In this document: positions 27,757-36,176 of the stretch, piece after piece
How the letters are laid out: each line of letters starts with the position of its first letter
Numbering within the stretch: the stretch's first letter is position 1
Assembly (NCBI GenBank): GCA_947492175.1
Contig: CANLMQ010000011.1
Coordinates: 124,001 to 188,000 of the forward strand
Length of the DNA stretch: 64,000 bases
Source of the DNA: an uncultured Draconibacterium sp.
GTDB lineage: Bacteria; Bacteroidota; Bacteroidia; Bacteroidales; Prolixibacteraceae
Reading direction: 5' to 3'
Notes under the pieces: model-generated
Databases searched by the model: none
Seen by the model: only the letters and a program-made list of their open reading frames with translations
What the model was told of the DNA's origin: nothing
Translations under genes and position numbers: made by a program

Positions 27757-27974
27757 TTATTTCAAAATTGTTTACTCAAAAAAATATGTTGCATTGTTTT
27801 GCTTAATCCTTAACATCAATAGAAGTAATAAAGATATGCTTCGTATTTAGCAATGAATTTATTGAATGCAAAACTATAGATTCAAAAACTACACAAATAT
27901 GAATTTTATCAGACATTAAACAAAATACATAAGTGATTATTTTATTAATTTGCAGAACAACATTAAAATATACC

Positions 27975-28331
27975 ATGAATAATCAATTTCAACTAATTCA
28001 CACTCATCAAATTGATGCAATTTCAGGAGGAGATACTGCATTTCAAATCGAACTGATAGAAATATTTCTTGAGCAAATTCCCGAATTTGTTTCAAACATG
28101 AATAGTTCTTACATTAACAAAGACTGGGAATTACTTGCCCGTGAAGCACATACCGCAAAATCCTCGGCCTTAACTTTTGGCATGGAAGAAACAGGAATGC
28201 TGTTAAAAAACATTCAGCTACATGCCGAAAAAGAAGAAGTTGATTCTCTTCCTCAATTTTTGCCTAAAGCAATAAGTCAGTTGGAGATGGCAGTTGCCGA
28301 ATTAGAAGAGCTGAAAAAATCACTTTATTAA
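27975..28331 (+). CDS. Hpt domain phosphotransfer protein
   Basis: The ATG at 27975 gives a 118-residue helical protein beginning MNNQFQLIHTHQID; an upstream alternative start at 27933 adds no conserved residues. The histidine phosphotransfer motif AREAHTAKSSALTFGM (His59) matches the Hpt four-helix bundle (HxxKGSSxxxGA-like), with Lys and Ser at the usual spacing. It would relay phosphate between hybrid histidine kinases and response regulators. No hybrid kinase is adjacent, so it is an orphan relay protein. A likely SemiSWEET gene follows by 12 bases. Confidence 0.75.
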   Translation: MNNQFQLIHTHQIDAISGGDTAFQIELIEIFLEQIPEFVSNMNSSYINKDWELLAREAHTAKSSALTFGMEETGMLLKNIQLHAEKEEVDSLPQFLPKAISQLEMAVAELEELKKSLY

Positions 28332-28343
28332 TATTTTTTGAGA

Positions 28344-28649
28344 ATGATTAACGAAACCGTTGGCTGGGTAGGCAATATTTTGTTTGCTGTTTGTGGAGTA
28401 CCCCAGGTTATAAAAACCTTTAAAACTAAAAGTGCAAAAGACTTAAGTGTTTTGTTTTTATGGTTCTGGTTGTTGGGAGAACTACTTACGTTTATTTATA
28501 TTGTTGTAGGAGATTGGGAAGCTGGAATTACTCATTTTCCGCTTTACTTTAATTACATTGTAAATATATTTATGGCATGTTATCTTATTTATGCCAAATA
28601 TGTTTATCCGAAACGGTATTCGCTTAGCGAAAGTCTGTCCAATAGGTAG
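28344..28649 (+). CDS. SemiSWEET-like PQ-loop membrane protein
   Basis: The ATG at 28344 is preferred over an in-frame TTG two codons earlier. The 101-residue protein has three predicted transmembrane helices. The first carries CGVPQVIKTFKTKSAKDLS, a PQ-loop motif characteristic of SemiSWEET sugar uniporters and related MtN3-type proteins. These form dimers that let sugars pass down their gradient. The substrate is unknown. It follows the Hpt gene by 12 bases and is separated from clpB by a strong bidirectional terminator. Confidence 0.7.
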   Translation: MINETVGWVGNILFAVCGVPQVIKTFKTKSAKDLSVLFLWFWLLGELLTFIYIVVGDWEAGITHFPLYFNYIVNIFMACYLIYAKYVYPKRYSLSESLSNR

Positions 28650-28687
28650 AACAACAATCACGACCACTAATCGGGCACAATAAAATT

Positions 28688-28729
28688 AAAAGGAGAGATC
28701 TGTTTTTAGGAAAAGATCTCTCCTTTTTT
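28688..28729. terminator. Bidirectional terminator between PQ-loop gene and clpB
   Basis: A perfect 14-bp inverted repeat, AAAAGGAGAGATCT (28688-28701) and AGATCTCTCCTTTT (28714-28727), has T-runs on both strands. It ends the plus-strand Hpt/PQ-loop transcript and the minus-strand clpB transcript. Confidence 0.9.
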
Positions 28730-28750
28730 ATGCCATTTCTTCAACCGTAT

Positions 28751-31339
28751 TTAGTTTTTAAACACCAACTGATTTTCCTGTTCGTCAATTACAATTGGTT
28801 TGTCTTTCTCAACTTCACTTGCGAGAATACGTTTTGAAAGCTCATTCAGTACATACTTTTGTAATATACGTTTTACCGGCCGCGCACCAAAATGCGGATC
28901 GTAACCAAGCATTGCCAGCAAGTTAATTGCTTTTTCGGTTATATCAATTTTCAAATCGTGCCCTGCTAGTCGTTTTACTACCTCGTTAAACTGAAGTCTA
29001 ACTATCTTATTGATATCTGTTTTATTTAATGGAGTAAATACAATGGTTTCATCAATGCGGTTTAAAAACTCGGGACGAATAGTTTTACGAAGCATATCGA
29101 GCAATTGATTTTGTGTACGTTCCAAAACTTCCATCTCGTTTTCCGCATTCATATTTTCGTAATTCTCCTGGATTATTTGCGAGCCCAAATTCGACGTCAT
29201 AATAATAATGGTGTTTTTAAAGTTTACTGTTCGTCCTTTGTTATCGGTTAAACGACCATCATCTAATACCTGTAATAATACATTAAAAACATCGGGGTGA
29301 GCTTTTTCTATTTCATCAAATAAAACAACCGAATAAGGTTTGTGTCGAACAGCTTCGGTAAGCTGACCTCCCTCATCATATCCCACATATCCCGGAGGCG
29401 AACCAATCAGTCGTGTTACCGAAAATTTCTCCTGGTATTCCGACATATCTATTCGGGTCATCATATTTTCATCGTTGAACAGATATTCTGCCAAAGCTCT
29501 TGCCAGTTCTGTTTTTCCCACCCCGGTAGTTCCCAGAAAAATAAAGGAACCAATCGGTCGCTTTTCGTCTTGCAAACCGGCACGGCTTCGTCTTACCGCA
29601 TCAGAAATAGCCACAATTGCTTCATCCTGCCCCACTACCCTTTTATGCAGCTCGTCTTCCATGTGCAAAAGTTTTTCACGTTCGCTTTGCAGCATTTTCG
29701 AAACCGGAATACCTGTCCAGCGGGCAACAACTTCGGCAATATCTTCAGTGTCGACTTCTTCTTTTATCAAGGTTTCTCCTTTCTTCATTTCTTCCAGTTC
29801 CTTTTGTAATTGTGCTATTGCCAACTCAGCCTCTTTTACTTTCCCGTAGCGCAGTTCTGCAACCTTGCCATAATCTCCCTGTCGTTCAGCCGCTTCGGCT
29901 TCAAACTTATAGTTTTCAATTTCTTCTTTCTTTTTCTGAATAGCTTCTATAACCGATTTTTCTGATTGCCACTTGGCACGCAATCTCGACTGTTCCTCTT
30001 TCAAATTTGATATTTCTTCGCCAAGCGAAGCCAGCTTTTTAGTATCATTTTCGCGCTTTATGGCTTCCCTTTCAATCTCCAATTGTTTAACACGGCGTTC
30101 TATTTCATCCAGTTCTTCAGGAACCGAATCCATTTCCAAACGGAGTTTTGCTGCTGCTTCGTCCATTAAGTCAATAGCTTTATCCGGTAAAAAACGATCG
30201 GAGATATAGCGCTGCGACAATTCAACCGAAGCAATTATTGCATCATCCTTAATTTGAACCTTATGATGGTTTTCGTATTTCTCCTTAATTCCGCGCAGTA
30301 TTGAAATGGCACTCAAGGTATCAGGTTCGTTTACATGAACAATCTGAAAACGACGTTCCAGTGCTTTGTCCTTTTCAAAATATTTCTGATACTCGCTTAA
30401 TGTTGTAGCTCCAATTGCGCGAAGTTCGCCGCGTGCCAATGCAGGTTTTAAAATATTGGCAGCATCCATGGCACCTTCACTTTTACCGGCACCAACCAGC
30501 GTATGAATTTCGTCGATAAACAAAACCACCTCATCATTTGATTGAACAACTTCGTTTACGACAGCTTTCAAACGTTCTTCAAATTCGCCCTTATATTTAG
30601 CTCCGGCTACCAAGGCTCCCATATCCAAAGAAAAAACCTGTTTCGATTTCAGATTTTCGGGAACATCTCCACGAACAATCCGATGAGCTAATCCTTCGGC
30701 AATAGCAGTTTTTCCGGTTCCAGGCTCACCTATAAGAATAGGATTATTTTTAGTACGACGTGAAAGAATTTGAAGAATACGTCGTATTTCATCGTCGCGC
30801 CCAATTACCGGATCAAGTTTCCCCGACCTGGCACGTTCATTTAAATTTACCGCAAACCGATTTAGCGAATTAAACTTATCCTCTGCGGTTTGACTATCTA
30901 CTTTCGATCCTTTACGAAGTTCCAGAATAGCAGCTTTCAAATCCTTTTTTTGTATTCCATTATCTTTCATCAAGCGGCTCACCGAATCTTTTACTTCCAG
31001 CAGGGCCAGCAAAATATGCTCAACCGAAACATATTGATCTCCCATTTCCTGTGCCAGTCCCAAAGCTTTTTGAAAAACCTGATTGGAAGAATTTGAAAGA
31101 TATTGTTCGCCTCCCGATACTTTAGGATACGATTCGATAATTTTATCTATGGCCTGCTGAAAAATACCAGTATTAACCCCCATTTTTTTCAACAAAAAGT
31201 CTGTAACATTTTCTGCTGAATGAATCAGTCCCCTCAAAATATGGGCAGTTTCAATTGCCTGCTGATTATTCCCCTGGGCAATTTGAAAAGCCTGCTGAAT
31301 GGCTTCCTGCGATTTTATTGTAAAATTGTTAAAGTTCAT
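28751..31339 (-). CDS. clpB: ATP-dependent disaggregase ClpB
   Basis: The 862-residue Hsp100 protein dissolves protein aggregates together with DnaK. It has a Clp N-domain (about 1-145), a first AAA+ domain with Walker A GEPGTGKTAIAEG (about 205) and arginine-finger region, and the long coiled-coil M-domain (about 400-530, KRENDTKKLASLGEE and neighbours). The second AAA+ domain has GTTGVGKTELARA (about 605) and the typical GYVGYDEGGQLTEAVR pore-loop segment. The M-domain and the lack of an IGF loop mark it as ClpB, not ClpA or ClpX. It is monocistronic. The upstream 1 kb gap shows no obvious CIRCE-type inverted repeat. Confidence 0.97.
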   Translation of the reverse strand: MNFNNFTIKSQEAIQQAFQIAQGNNQQAIETAHILRGLIHSAENVTDFLLKKMGVNTGIFQQAIDKIIESYPKVSGGEQYLSNSSNQVFQKALGLAQEMGDQYVSVEHILLALLEVKDSVSRLMKDNGIQKKDLKAAILELRKGSKVDSQTAEDKFNSLNRFAVNLNERARSGKLDPVIGRDDEIRRILQILSRRTKNNPILIGEPGTGKTAIAEGLAHRIVRGDVPENLKSKQVFSLDMGALVAGAKYKGEFEERLKAVVNEVVQSNDEVVLFIDEIHTLVGAGKSEGAMDAANILKPALARGELRAIGATTLSEYQKYFEKDKALERRFQIVHVNEPDTLSAISILRGIKEKYENHHKVQIKDDAIIASVELSQRYISDRFLPDKAIDLMDEAAAKLRLEMDSVPEELDEIERRVKQLEIEREAIKRENDTKKLASLGEEISNLKEEQSRLRAKWQSEKSVIEAIQKKKEEIENYKFEAEAAERQGDYGKVAELRYGKVKEAELAIAQLQKELEEMKKGETLIKEEVDTEDIAEVVARWTGIPVSKMLQSEREKLLHMEDELHKRVVGQDEAIVAISDAVRRSRAGLQDEKRPIGSFIFLGTTGVGKTELARALAEYLFNDENMMTRIDMSEYQEKFSVTRLIGSPPGYVGYDEGGQLTEAVRHKPYSVVLFDEIEKAHPDVFNVLLQVLDDGRLTDNKGRTVNFKNTIIIMTSNLGSQIIQENYENMNAENEMEVLERTQNQLLDMLRKTIRPEFLNRIDETIVFTPLNKTDINKIVRLQFNEVVKRLAGHDLKIDITEKAINLLAMLGYDPHFGARPVKRILQKYVLNELSKRILASEVEKDKPIVIDEQENQLVFKN

Positions 31340-31690
31340 ACTATTAATCTTTTAAAGTTCCGCCTAACACCAAACAAAACACAAACCATAACCAACTGAC
31401 AGACATAACGTCACAGCTTCAATAAAGAAAAATGAAAGTATTGCAGAATAATTACAAAGCAGTTGAAAATATGTCAGACTAAACGACTATGCACTGGAAG
31501 TACATAGGTTTAAGATTGAATGAAATTCAAAATGAAAAAGTAAAAGATGTGAGTATTATGTAATGAATAATAAGAAAAGATAGAAGTATCTATAAATTCT
31601 AAATACTCAAATCATCATATAATAAAAGTTTATAGAAACTAAAGTAGCTGCAATGAAATTGCAGGGTTTTAACCATTAACTAGAAAATAA

Positions 31691-31829
31691 AAATAAAAAA
31701 CAGAGACGAACCACCATCTCTGTTTCCTAATCTAACCAAATCTATTTCTATGAAAAAACACTTAAATCTATGTTACAAAGATACGGTAGAGTTTTGTTAA
31801 CACGTATCAACGTTAGTTAAAGAATGTTA
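31691..31829 (-). repeat. Duplicated intergenic block, copy 1
   Basis: This block shares with copy 2 a hairpin (31698-31725), the run CTAACCAAATCTATT, an ATGAAAAAACACTTAAA stretch and a conserved tail GTTAAC-CGTATCAA...AGTTAAAGAATGTTA. The copies are offset by about 230 bases. Between the conserved parts they differ by substitutions and a 9-base length change. The pattern suggests duplication of a functional non-coding unit. Confidence 0.8.
31694..31769 (-). ncRNA. Candidate small RNA, copy 1
   Basis: On the minus strand, TATCTTTG (plus 31776-31783) is a perfect TAnnTTTG -7 element. About 50-75 bases downstream a hairpin, AAACAGAGA (31698-31706) with TCTCTGTTT (31717-31725), ends in a U-tract. 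This would give an RNA of about 75 nt. The start is estimated from the -7 box. No good TTTG -33 box was found; a conserved block GTTGATACG-GTTAAC lies upstream in both copies instead and may bind an activator. Alternative reading: the plus strand has a 16-codon frame (31750-31800). Confidence 0.5.
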
Positions 31830-31921
31830 TAGAGATTGACAGAAAAAAAACAAATAAAACTATAAAACTGAAATGAGAAAGGTATACGATTCAGAAGAAT
31901 GTTAAAAAGCTACTTTCGGGC

Positions 31922-32009
31922 AAAAAAAAACAGAGACGAACCACCATCTCTGTTTCCTAACCTAACCAAATCTATTCTCTATGAAAAAACACTTAAACTA
32001 TCTAATTTC
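31922..32009 (-). ncRNA. Candidate small RNA, copy 2
   Basis: On the minus strand, TATTTTTG (plus 32016-32023) is again a perfect TAnnTTTG element. The same hairpin (31928-31936 with 31947-31955) is followed by a run of nine Ts on that strand, a strong intrinsic terminator. The predicted RNA is about 88 nt. The -7 box differs from copy 1 only at a degenerate position, which supports promoter function. On the plus strand a 19-codon frame (31981-32040) starts with the same MKKHLN and ends NTVEFS, so a peptide reading cannot be excluded. Confidence 0.5.
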
Positions 32010-32069
32010 TTTCTCCAAAAATACGGTGGAATTTAGTTAACGCGTATCAATGGAAGTTAAAGAATGTTA
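31923..32069 (-). repeat. Duplicated intergenic block, copy 2
   Basis: This is the second copy of the block described at 31691-31829. The hairpin and following 20 bases are almost identical, and the upstream TTAAC/AGAATGTTA tail is conserved with four or five changes. It is oriented the same way as copy 1, so the arrangement is a direct tandem repeat with about 90 bases of unrelated spacer. Confidence 0.8.
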
Positions 32070-32289
32070 AGAGATGATTTTCAGAAGGTAAATTAACCGT
32101 TCAGTCTAAAATGATTGCATTTTAAATGGTTTACAAATACTAACAACAAATGCAAAATAATCAAACTTTTAGTTCAATTATTCAGCTTGTTTTCCATTGA
32201 AAATCAGGAGCAACAACATGCAAATAGTTCAATAACTGCATACTTCATTATACAAGCCTATAAAACAGGTTTTAAACTACTTTAAAAAC

Positions 32290-32320
32290 TTTCGAAATTG
32301 GAAAAATAAAGCTACTTTAG
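32290..32320 (+). promoter_or_regulatory. Candidate ppdK promoter
   Basis: TTTC (32290-32293), a 19-base spacer and TACTTTAG (32313-32320) approximate the Bacteroidota consensus TTTG-N19-TAnnTTTG with two mismatches. It leaves a leader of about 50 bases before the ppdK ATG. Confidence 0.4.
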
Positions 32321-32375
32321 CGACCCGTTTTTATAAAGATTCTTATTCTAATATTATAACTAAAAATACAATTTT

Positions 32376-35078
32376 ATGGTAAAGCATGTATATACCTTCG
32401 GAGCCGGACAGGCAGAAGGTAAAGCAAACATGAAAAACCTCCTAGGAGGTAAAGGTGCAAACCTTGCTGAAATGAACCTGATCGGTGTACCCGTTCCTCC
32501 GGGATTTACTATCACCACCGAAGTCTGTACCATGTACAACGAACAAGGACAACAAGCCACCTTCGACCTTATTAAACCAGAAGTAGAGGCAGCAGTTGCA
32601 TTAGTTGAAAAACTGACTGAAACTTCATTCGGGAGCAAAGAAAATCCTTGTCTTCTTTCGGTACGTTCGGGTGCACGTGCATCGATGCCAGGTATGATGG
32701 ATACTGTTCTTAACCTTGGAATGAATGATGACGCAGTGGAAGGAATTGCAAAAAAATCGGGTAACGCACGTTTTGCCTGGGATTCATACCGACGTTTTGT
32801 ACAAATGTACGGCGATGTTGTTATGGAAATGAAACCTGCGAGCAAAGAAGAAATTGATCCGTTTGAAGAAATCATCGAACAGTTAAAAGAGGAAAAAGGT
32901 ATTCAGCTGGACACTCAATTTACTACTGAAGATTTACAAGAATTGGTTAAGCGTTTTAAAGCAGCTGTTAAAAAAGTTACCGGAAAAGATTTCCCTACTG
33001 ATCCGTGGGAACAACTTTGGGGTTCGGTAGCAGCAGTATTTAATAGCTGGAATAATGATCGTGCAATTCTTTACCGTCGTTTGGAGCAAATACCTGATGA
33101 ATGGGGAACTGCAGTAAACGTACAAGCCATGGTATTTGGTAACATGGGCGAAAATTCCGGTACTGGTGTTGCATTCACGCGCGATGCTGCAACTGGCGAA
33201 GATGTATTTAACGGAGAATACTTAATCAATGCACAAGGAGAAGATGTTGTTGCCGGTATCCGTACTCCACAGGAAATTACCATTGAAGGCTCTAAAAAAT
33301 GGGCTGCATTACAGGGAGTAAGTGAAGAAGTAAGAGCTTCAAAATACCCTTCACTGGAAGAAGCCATGCCTGAAATGTATCGTCAGTTGAATGAAACTCA
33401 ACAAAAACTGGAAGATCATTACAGCGATATGCAAGACCTTGAATTTACTATTCAGGAAGGTAAATTATGGTTGTTGCAAACCCGTAACGGGAAACGCACC
33501 GGTGCAGCAATGGTAAACATTGCAATCGATATGCTGGAAGAAGGTCGTATTGACGAAAAAACAGCACTAAACCGTATCGATGCTGCAAAATTGGACGAAT
33601 TGCTTCACCCTGTTTTTGATCCGACAGCAATGAAATCTGCAACCGTTTTGGCAAAAGGATTGCCAGCTTCTCCGGGAGCTGCTACTGGCCAGGTTGTATT
33701 TTTCGCCGATGAAGCAAACACATATCCTGAATCAGTTTTGGTACGCGTTGAAACTTCTCCTGAAGATTTGGAAGGAATGCACATTGCCAAAGGTATTTTA
33801 ACTGCCCGTGGAGGAATGACCTCGCATGCTGCTGTTGTTGCCCGAGGAATGGGAAAATGCTGTGTTTCTGGTGCCGGTGCTGTAAAAATCAACTACAAAA
33901 CCCGTGTTATGACTATCGACGGAGTTGAATTCCAACAAGGAGACTGGATCTCGTTAAACGGAACAACCGGAGAAGTATACAAAGGGAAAGTTGCTACAGT
34001 GGATCCTGAGCTTAGTGGAAACTTTGCAAAAATTATGGATTTGGCTGCAAAATACACCCGAATGACAGTTCGTACAAATGCAGATTCACCTGCTGATGCC
34101 AAAGTAGCTCGCGACTTTGGAGCACAGGGGATTGGTCTTTGCCGTACAGAGCACATGTTCTTCGAAGGTGAACGAATTAAAGCTATGCGCGAAATGATTT
34201 TGGCAAAAACCGAAGTAGATCGCCGTAAAGCTTTAGATAAACTCTTGCCTTACCAACGTGAAGATTTCGAAGGAATTCTGGAAGCAATGGCCGGATACGG
34301 AGTCACTATCCGTTTGTTAGATCCACCGTTACACGAATTTGTTCCGCACGAAGAAGCCAACCAAAAAGAAATGGCTGATGAAATGGGAATCACTGTTGAG
34401 GAAGTAAAAGCACTGGTTGAAGACCTTCATGAATTTAACCCGATGTTAGGACACCGCGGTTGCCGTTTAGGAAACACCTATCCTGAAATTACAGAAATGC
34501 AGGCACGTGCTATTATTGAAGCTGCTGTTAACTTAAAACAAAAAGGTGTTGATGCGCGTCCTGAAATTATGGTTCCGCTAATTGGCACTGTAAAAGAATT
34601 AAAACTACAGGCCGATATTATTAACGAAACTGCAGCTAAAGTTTTTGAAGAAAAAGGAGCGAAATGTGATTACATGGTTGGAACAATGATTGAGATTCCG
34701 CGTGCAGCTGCAACTGCCGATAAAGTTGCTGAAGTTGCCGAATTCTTCTCATTCGGAACCAATGACCTTACGCAAATGACTTTTGGTTACTCACGCGACG
34801 ATGCAGGTAAATTTTTACCTATTTACATTGAAAAAGGCATTTTGAAAAACGATCCGTTCCAGGTGTTAGACCAGGAAGGCGTTGGCCAAATTGTAGAAAT
34901 GGGTGTAGCCAAAGGACGAAGCACAAAACCTGAATTAAAAGTTGGTATTTGTGGCGAACATGGTGGTGAACCTTCTTCTGTAAAATTCTGCAACTCTGTT
35001 GGAATGGATTACGTTAGCTGTTCTCCATATCGTGTGCCAATTGCGCGCGTTGCAGCGGCTCAAGCCAACATAAAATAA
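32376..35078 (+). CDS. ppdK: Pyruvate, phosphate dikinase
   Basis: The 900-residue enzyme interconverts pyruvate, ATP and phosphate with PEP, AMP and pyrophosphate. It begins VYTFGAGQAEG and KNLLGGKGANLAEMN, the PPDK N-terminal ATP-grasp domain. The swivelling phosphohistidine domain has LTARGGMTSHAAVVARGMGK with the catalytic His at about residue 484. The C-terminal TIM barrel binds PEP/pyruvate (GLCRTEHMF, FGTNDLTQMTFGYSRDD, GICGEHGG). It may work in glycolysis or gluconeogenesis depending on pyrophosphate. It is monocistronic with a strong terminator. Confidence 0.97.
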   Translation: MVKHVYTFGAGQAEGKANMKNLLGGKGANLAEMNLIGVPVPPGFTITTEVCTMYNEQGQQATFDLIKPEVEAAVALVEKLTETSFGSKENPCLLSVRSGARASMPGMMDTVLNLGMNDDAVEGIAKKSGNARFAWDSYRRFVQMYGDVVMEMKPASKEEIDPFEEIIEQLKEEKGIQLDTQFTTEDLQELVKRFKAAVKKVTGKDFPTDPWEQLWGSVAAVFNSWNNDRAILYRRLEQIPDEWGTAVNVQAMVFGNMGENSGTGVAFTRDAATGEDVFNGEYLINAQGEDVVAGIRTPQEITIEGSKKWAALQGVSEEVRASKYPSLEEAMPEMYRQLNETQQKLEDHYSDMQDLEFTIQEGKLWLLQTRNGKRTGAAMVNIAIDMLEEGRIDEKTALNRIDAAKLDELLHPVFDPTAMKSATVLAKGLPASPGAATGQVVFFADEANTYPESVLVRVETSPEDLEGMHIAKGILTARGGMTSHAAVVARGMGKCCVSGAGAVKINYKTRVMTIDGVEFQQGDWISLNGTTGEVYKGKVATVDPELSGNFAKIMDLAAKYTRMTVRTNADSPADAKVARDFGAQGIGLCRTEHMFFEGERIKAMREMILAKTEVDRRKALDKLLPYQREDFEGILEAMAGYGVTIRLLDPPLHEFVPHEEANQKEMADEMGITVEEVKALVEDLHEFNPMLGHRGCRLGNTYPEITEMQARAIIEAAVNLKQKGVDARPEIMVPLIGTVKELKLQADIINETAAKVFEEKGAKCDYMVGTMIEIPRAAATADKVAEVAEFFSFGTNDLTQMTFGYSRDDAGKFLPIYIEKGILKNDPFQVLDQEGVGQIVEMGVAKGRSTKPELKVGICGEHGGEPSSVKFCNSVGMDYVSCSPYRVPIARVAAAQANIK

Positions 35079-35099
35079 AACACTTACTACAAACATATT

Positions 35100-35134
35100 A
35101 GAAAGCCATTTCTTTTTGAAATGGCTTTCTTTTT
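35100..35134 (+). terminator. Intrinsic terminator of ppdK
   Basis: A 13-bp perfect stem, AGAAAGCCATTTC (35100-35112) with GAAATGGCTTTCT (35118-35130), closes a T5 loop and is followed by Ts. It lies 22 bases after the ppdK stop. Confidence 0.95.
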
Positions 35135-35151
35135 GCCTTCACATTTTGTAT

Positions 35152-35215
35152 AACTACGTAGTTTCGCTTATACATTTTGCGTAATTCTACGTTTAAAAAT
35201 CACGTAGAAATACGC
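35152..35215. promoter_or_regulatory. TACG-rich palindromes, candidate response-regulator sites
   Basis: AACTACGTAGTT (35152-35163) is a perfect 12-bp palindrome. Sixteen bases on, GCGTA-A-TTCTACGT (35179-35192) and ACGTAGAA-A-TACGC (35202-35215) form a 14-base-arm inverted repeat with a 9-base centre and one mismatched pair. NarL/LuxR-type regulators bind such symmetric sites, and a gene of that family lies 290 bases away. The repeat is not followed by a T-run, so it does not look like a terminator. Confidence 0.5.
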
Positions 35216-35421
35216 TTTCTTTTTAATGGAATATTGCCGAAATTTGTCTTACACAAAACGGAAAGAAATTAATGGCAAATAAGCAGAAACATAAAATATA
35301 TTCGTTAACCTTTTCAAGCAATGAAAATGCTTATATACTCTTGCCTGGCCTTAGACAAACTTCATCTAACTTTCAGCACTTTTTTACCACATTCAATACT
35401 GTCCCTCTTCCCTGAGACACG

Positions 35422-35457
35422 ATGAAAAAAATAAGGCTAACGGATTTTCCGATTTAA
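35422..35457 (+). CDS. Possible 11-residue peptide (very uncertain)
   Basis: A short frame MKKIRLTDFPI ends inside the left arm of the following terminator hairpin, a layout seen in leader peptides and small transcripts. There is no clear ribosome-binding site and no homologue to compare. It is listed only because it sits in the one stretch that appears to be transcribed toward the hairpin at 35456-35481. Confidence 0.15.
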   Translation: MKKIRLTDFPI

Positions 35458-35487
35458 GGGGTACTTGTACAGGTATCCCTTTCTTTT
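35456..35487 (+). terminator. Plus-strand intrinsic terminator opposing the response regulator gene
   Basis: AAGGGGTAC (35456-35464) pairs with GTATCCCTT (35473-35481), including one G-U pair, around an 8-base loop. TCTTTTT follows on the plus strand. On the minus strand no T-run follows, so it is not the end of the convergent response regulator transcript. It implies a plus-strand transcript separate from ppdK, which already has its own terminator at 35100-35134. Confidence 0.65.
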
Positions 35488-35501
35488 TGTGAACTTTATT
35501 C

Positions 35502-36176
35502 TTATGATTTAAGATTAATATTTACCAGATTATTTTTAATGGCAAAGATTACCAATCCCGCCATATTCTTTGTTTTTGATTTTTCAAGTAATTTTCGTTT
35601 ATACCCCTCAACCGTTCGGGCACTCAACGACAATCTTTCCGCTATTTCTACTGCAGTTAATTCGTGACAGATTAAGTCCAAAATATCAAGTTCGCGTTTA
35701 TTAAATTTGAATTCTTCTATTGTTCCCTTGATTTGATTCTTCGTTCTCATCGATTTTAATACTGCTCCCGACAAACTTCCTGAAAAATAAAAATCATTCT
35801 TTATTACCATCTTAATAGCATGTTCCAATTCATCCGGATCGGCATTTTTAAGCAGGTATCCATCTATCCCCTCATTTACAATATACGCAACCATTTGCGT
35901 GTCGTCCTCCATACTTAGAACTATAATTTTTATATCAGGATAACTCTTTTTAAGGTGCTTTGTGGCCTCTATTCCATCCATCACAGGCATATTAATATCC
36001 AGAAGGACTAAATGGAATTTGGTATCGGTTTCGGCTAAAAAATTCAACAGTTCTTCTCCATTGCCAGCTTCACTGATTTCTTCAACAATATCAAAATCCG
36101 AAAGAAGAGCACACATTCCCTTTCGAAACAATTTGTGATCGTCGCAAACAACAATATTTATTTTCTCATTCTTCAT
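35502..36176 (-). CDS. NarL/LuxR-family response regulator
   Basis: The 224-residue protein has a receiver domain (about 5-125) with acidic pair Asp12/Asp13, phospho-acceptor Asp60 in LVLLDINMP, a Ser at LSMED and Lys in YLLKNADP. A LuxR-type helix-turn-helix follows (about 155-215, FNKRELDILDLICHELTAVEIAERLSLSARTV). It is the partner of the kinase whose gene overlaps it by 11 bases upstream. The palindromes on both sides of the pair are candidate targets. Regulated genes are unknown. Confidence 0.92.
   Translation of the reverse strand: MKNEKINIVVCDDHKLFRKGMCALLSDFDIVEEISEAGNGEELLNFLAETDTKFHLVLLDINMPVMDGIEATKHLKKSYPDIKIIVLSMEDDTQMVAYIVNEGIDGYLLKNADPDELEHAIKMVIKNDFYFSGSLSGAVLKSMRTKNQIKGTIEEFKFNKRELDILDLICHELTAVEIAERLSLSARTVEGYKRKLLEKSKTKNMAGLVIFAIKNNLVNINLKS

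Larger units (their letters stand above)
31340..32375. other. 1 kb gene-poor region between clpB and ppdK
   Basis: This divergent gap of 1036 bases has no protein gene of usual size. The centre holds two near-identical blocks (about 31691-31829 and 31923-32069), described separately as candidate small RNA genes. The right end holds a likely ppdK promoter. The remaining sequence (31340-31690 and 32075-32280) is AT-rich and shows nothing I can support. Confidence 0.7.
35079..35501. other. Intergenic region between ppdK and the response regulator
   Basis: This 423-base gap holds the ppdK terminator, a 12-bp palindrome and a 37-bp inverted repeat rich in TACG, a 12-codon frame at 35422-35457 and a plus-strand terminator just before the convergent response regulator gene. 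Taken together these suggest a short plus-strand transcript, see findings. Confidence 0.6.

Noticed and set aside
31340..32375. tRNA, rRNA or CRISPR content in the 1 kb gap
   Set aside because: No cloverleaf-like pattern and no regularly spaced repeat of 24-40 bases; the repeat has only two copies.
35179..35215. The inverted repeat as a terminator of ppdK
   Set aside because: ppdK already has a perfect terminator at 35100-35134, and no T-run follows the repeat on either strand.
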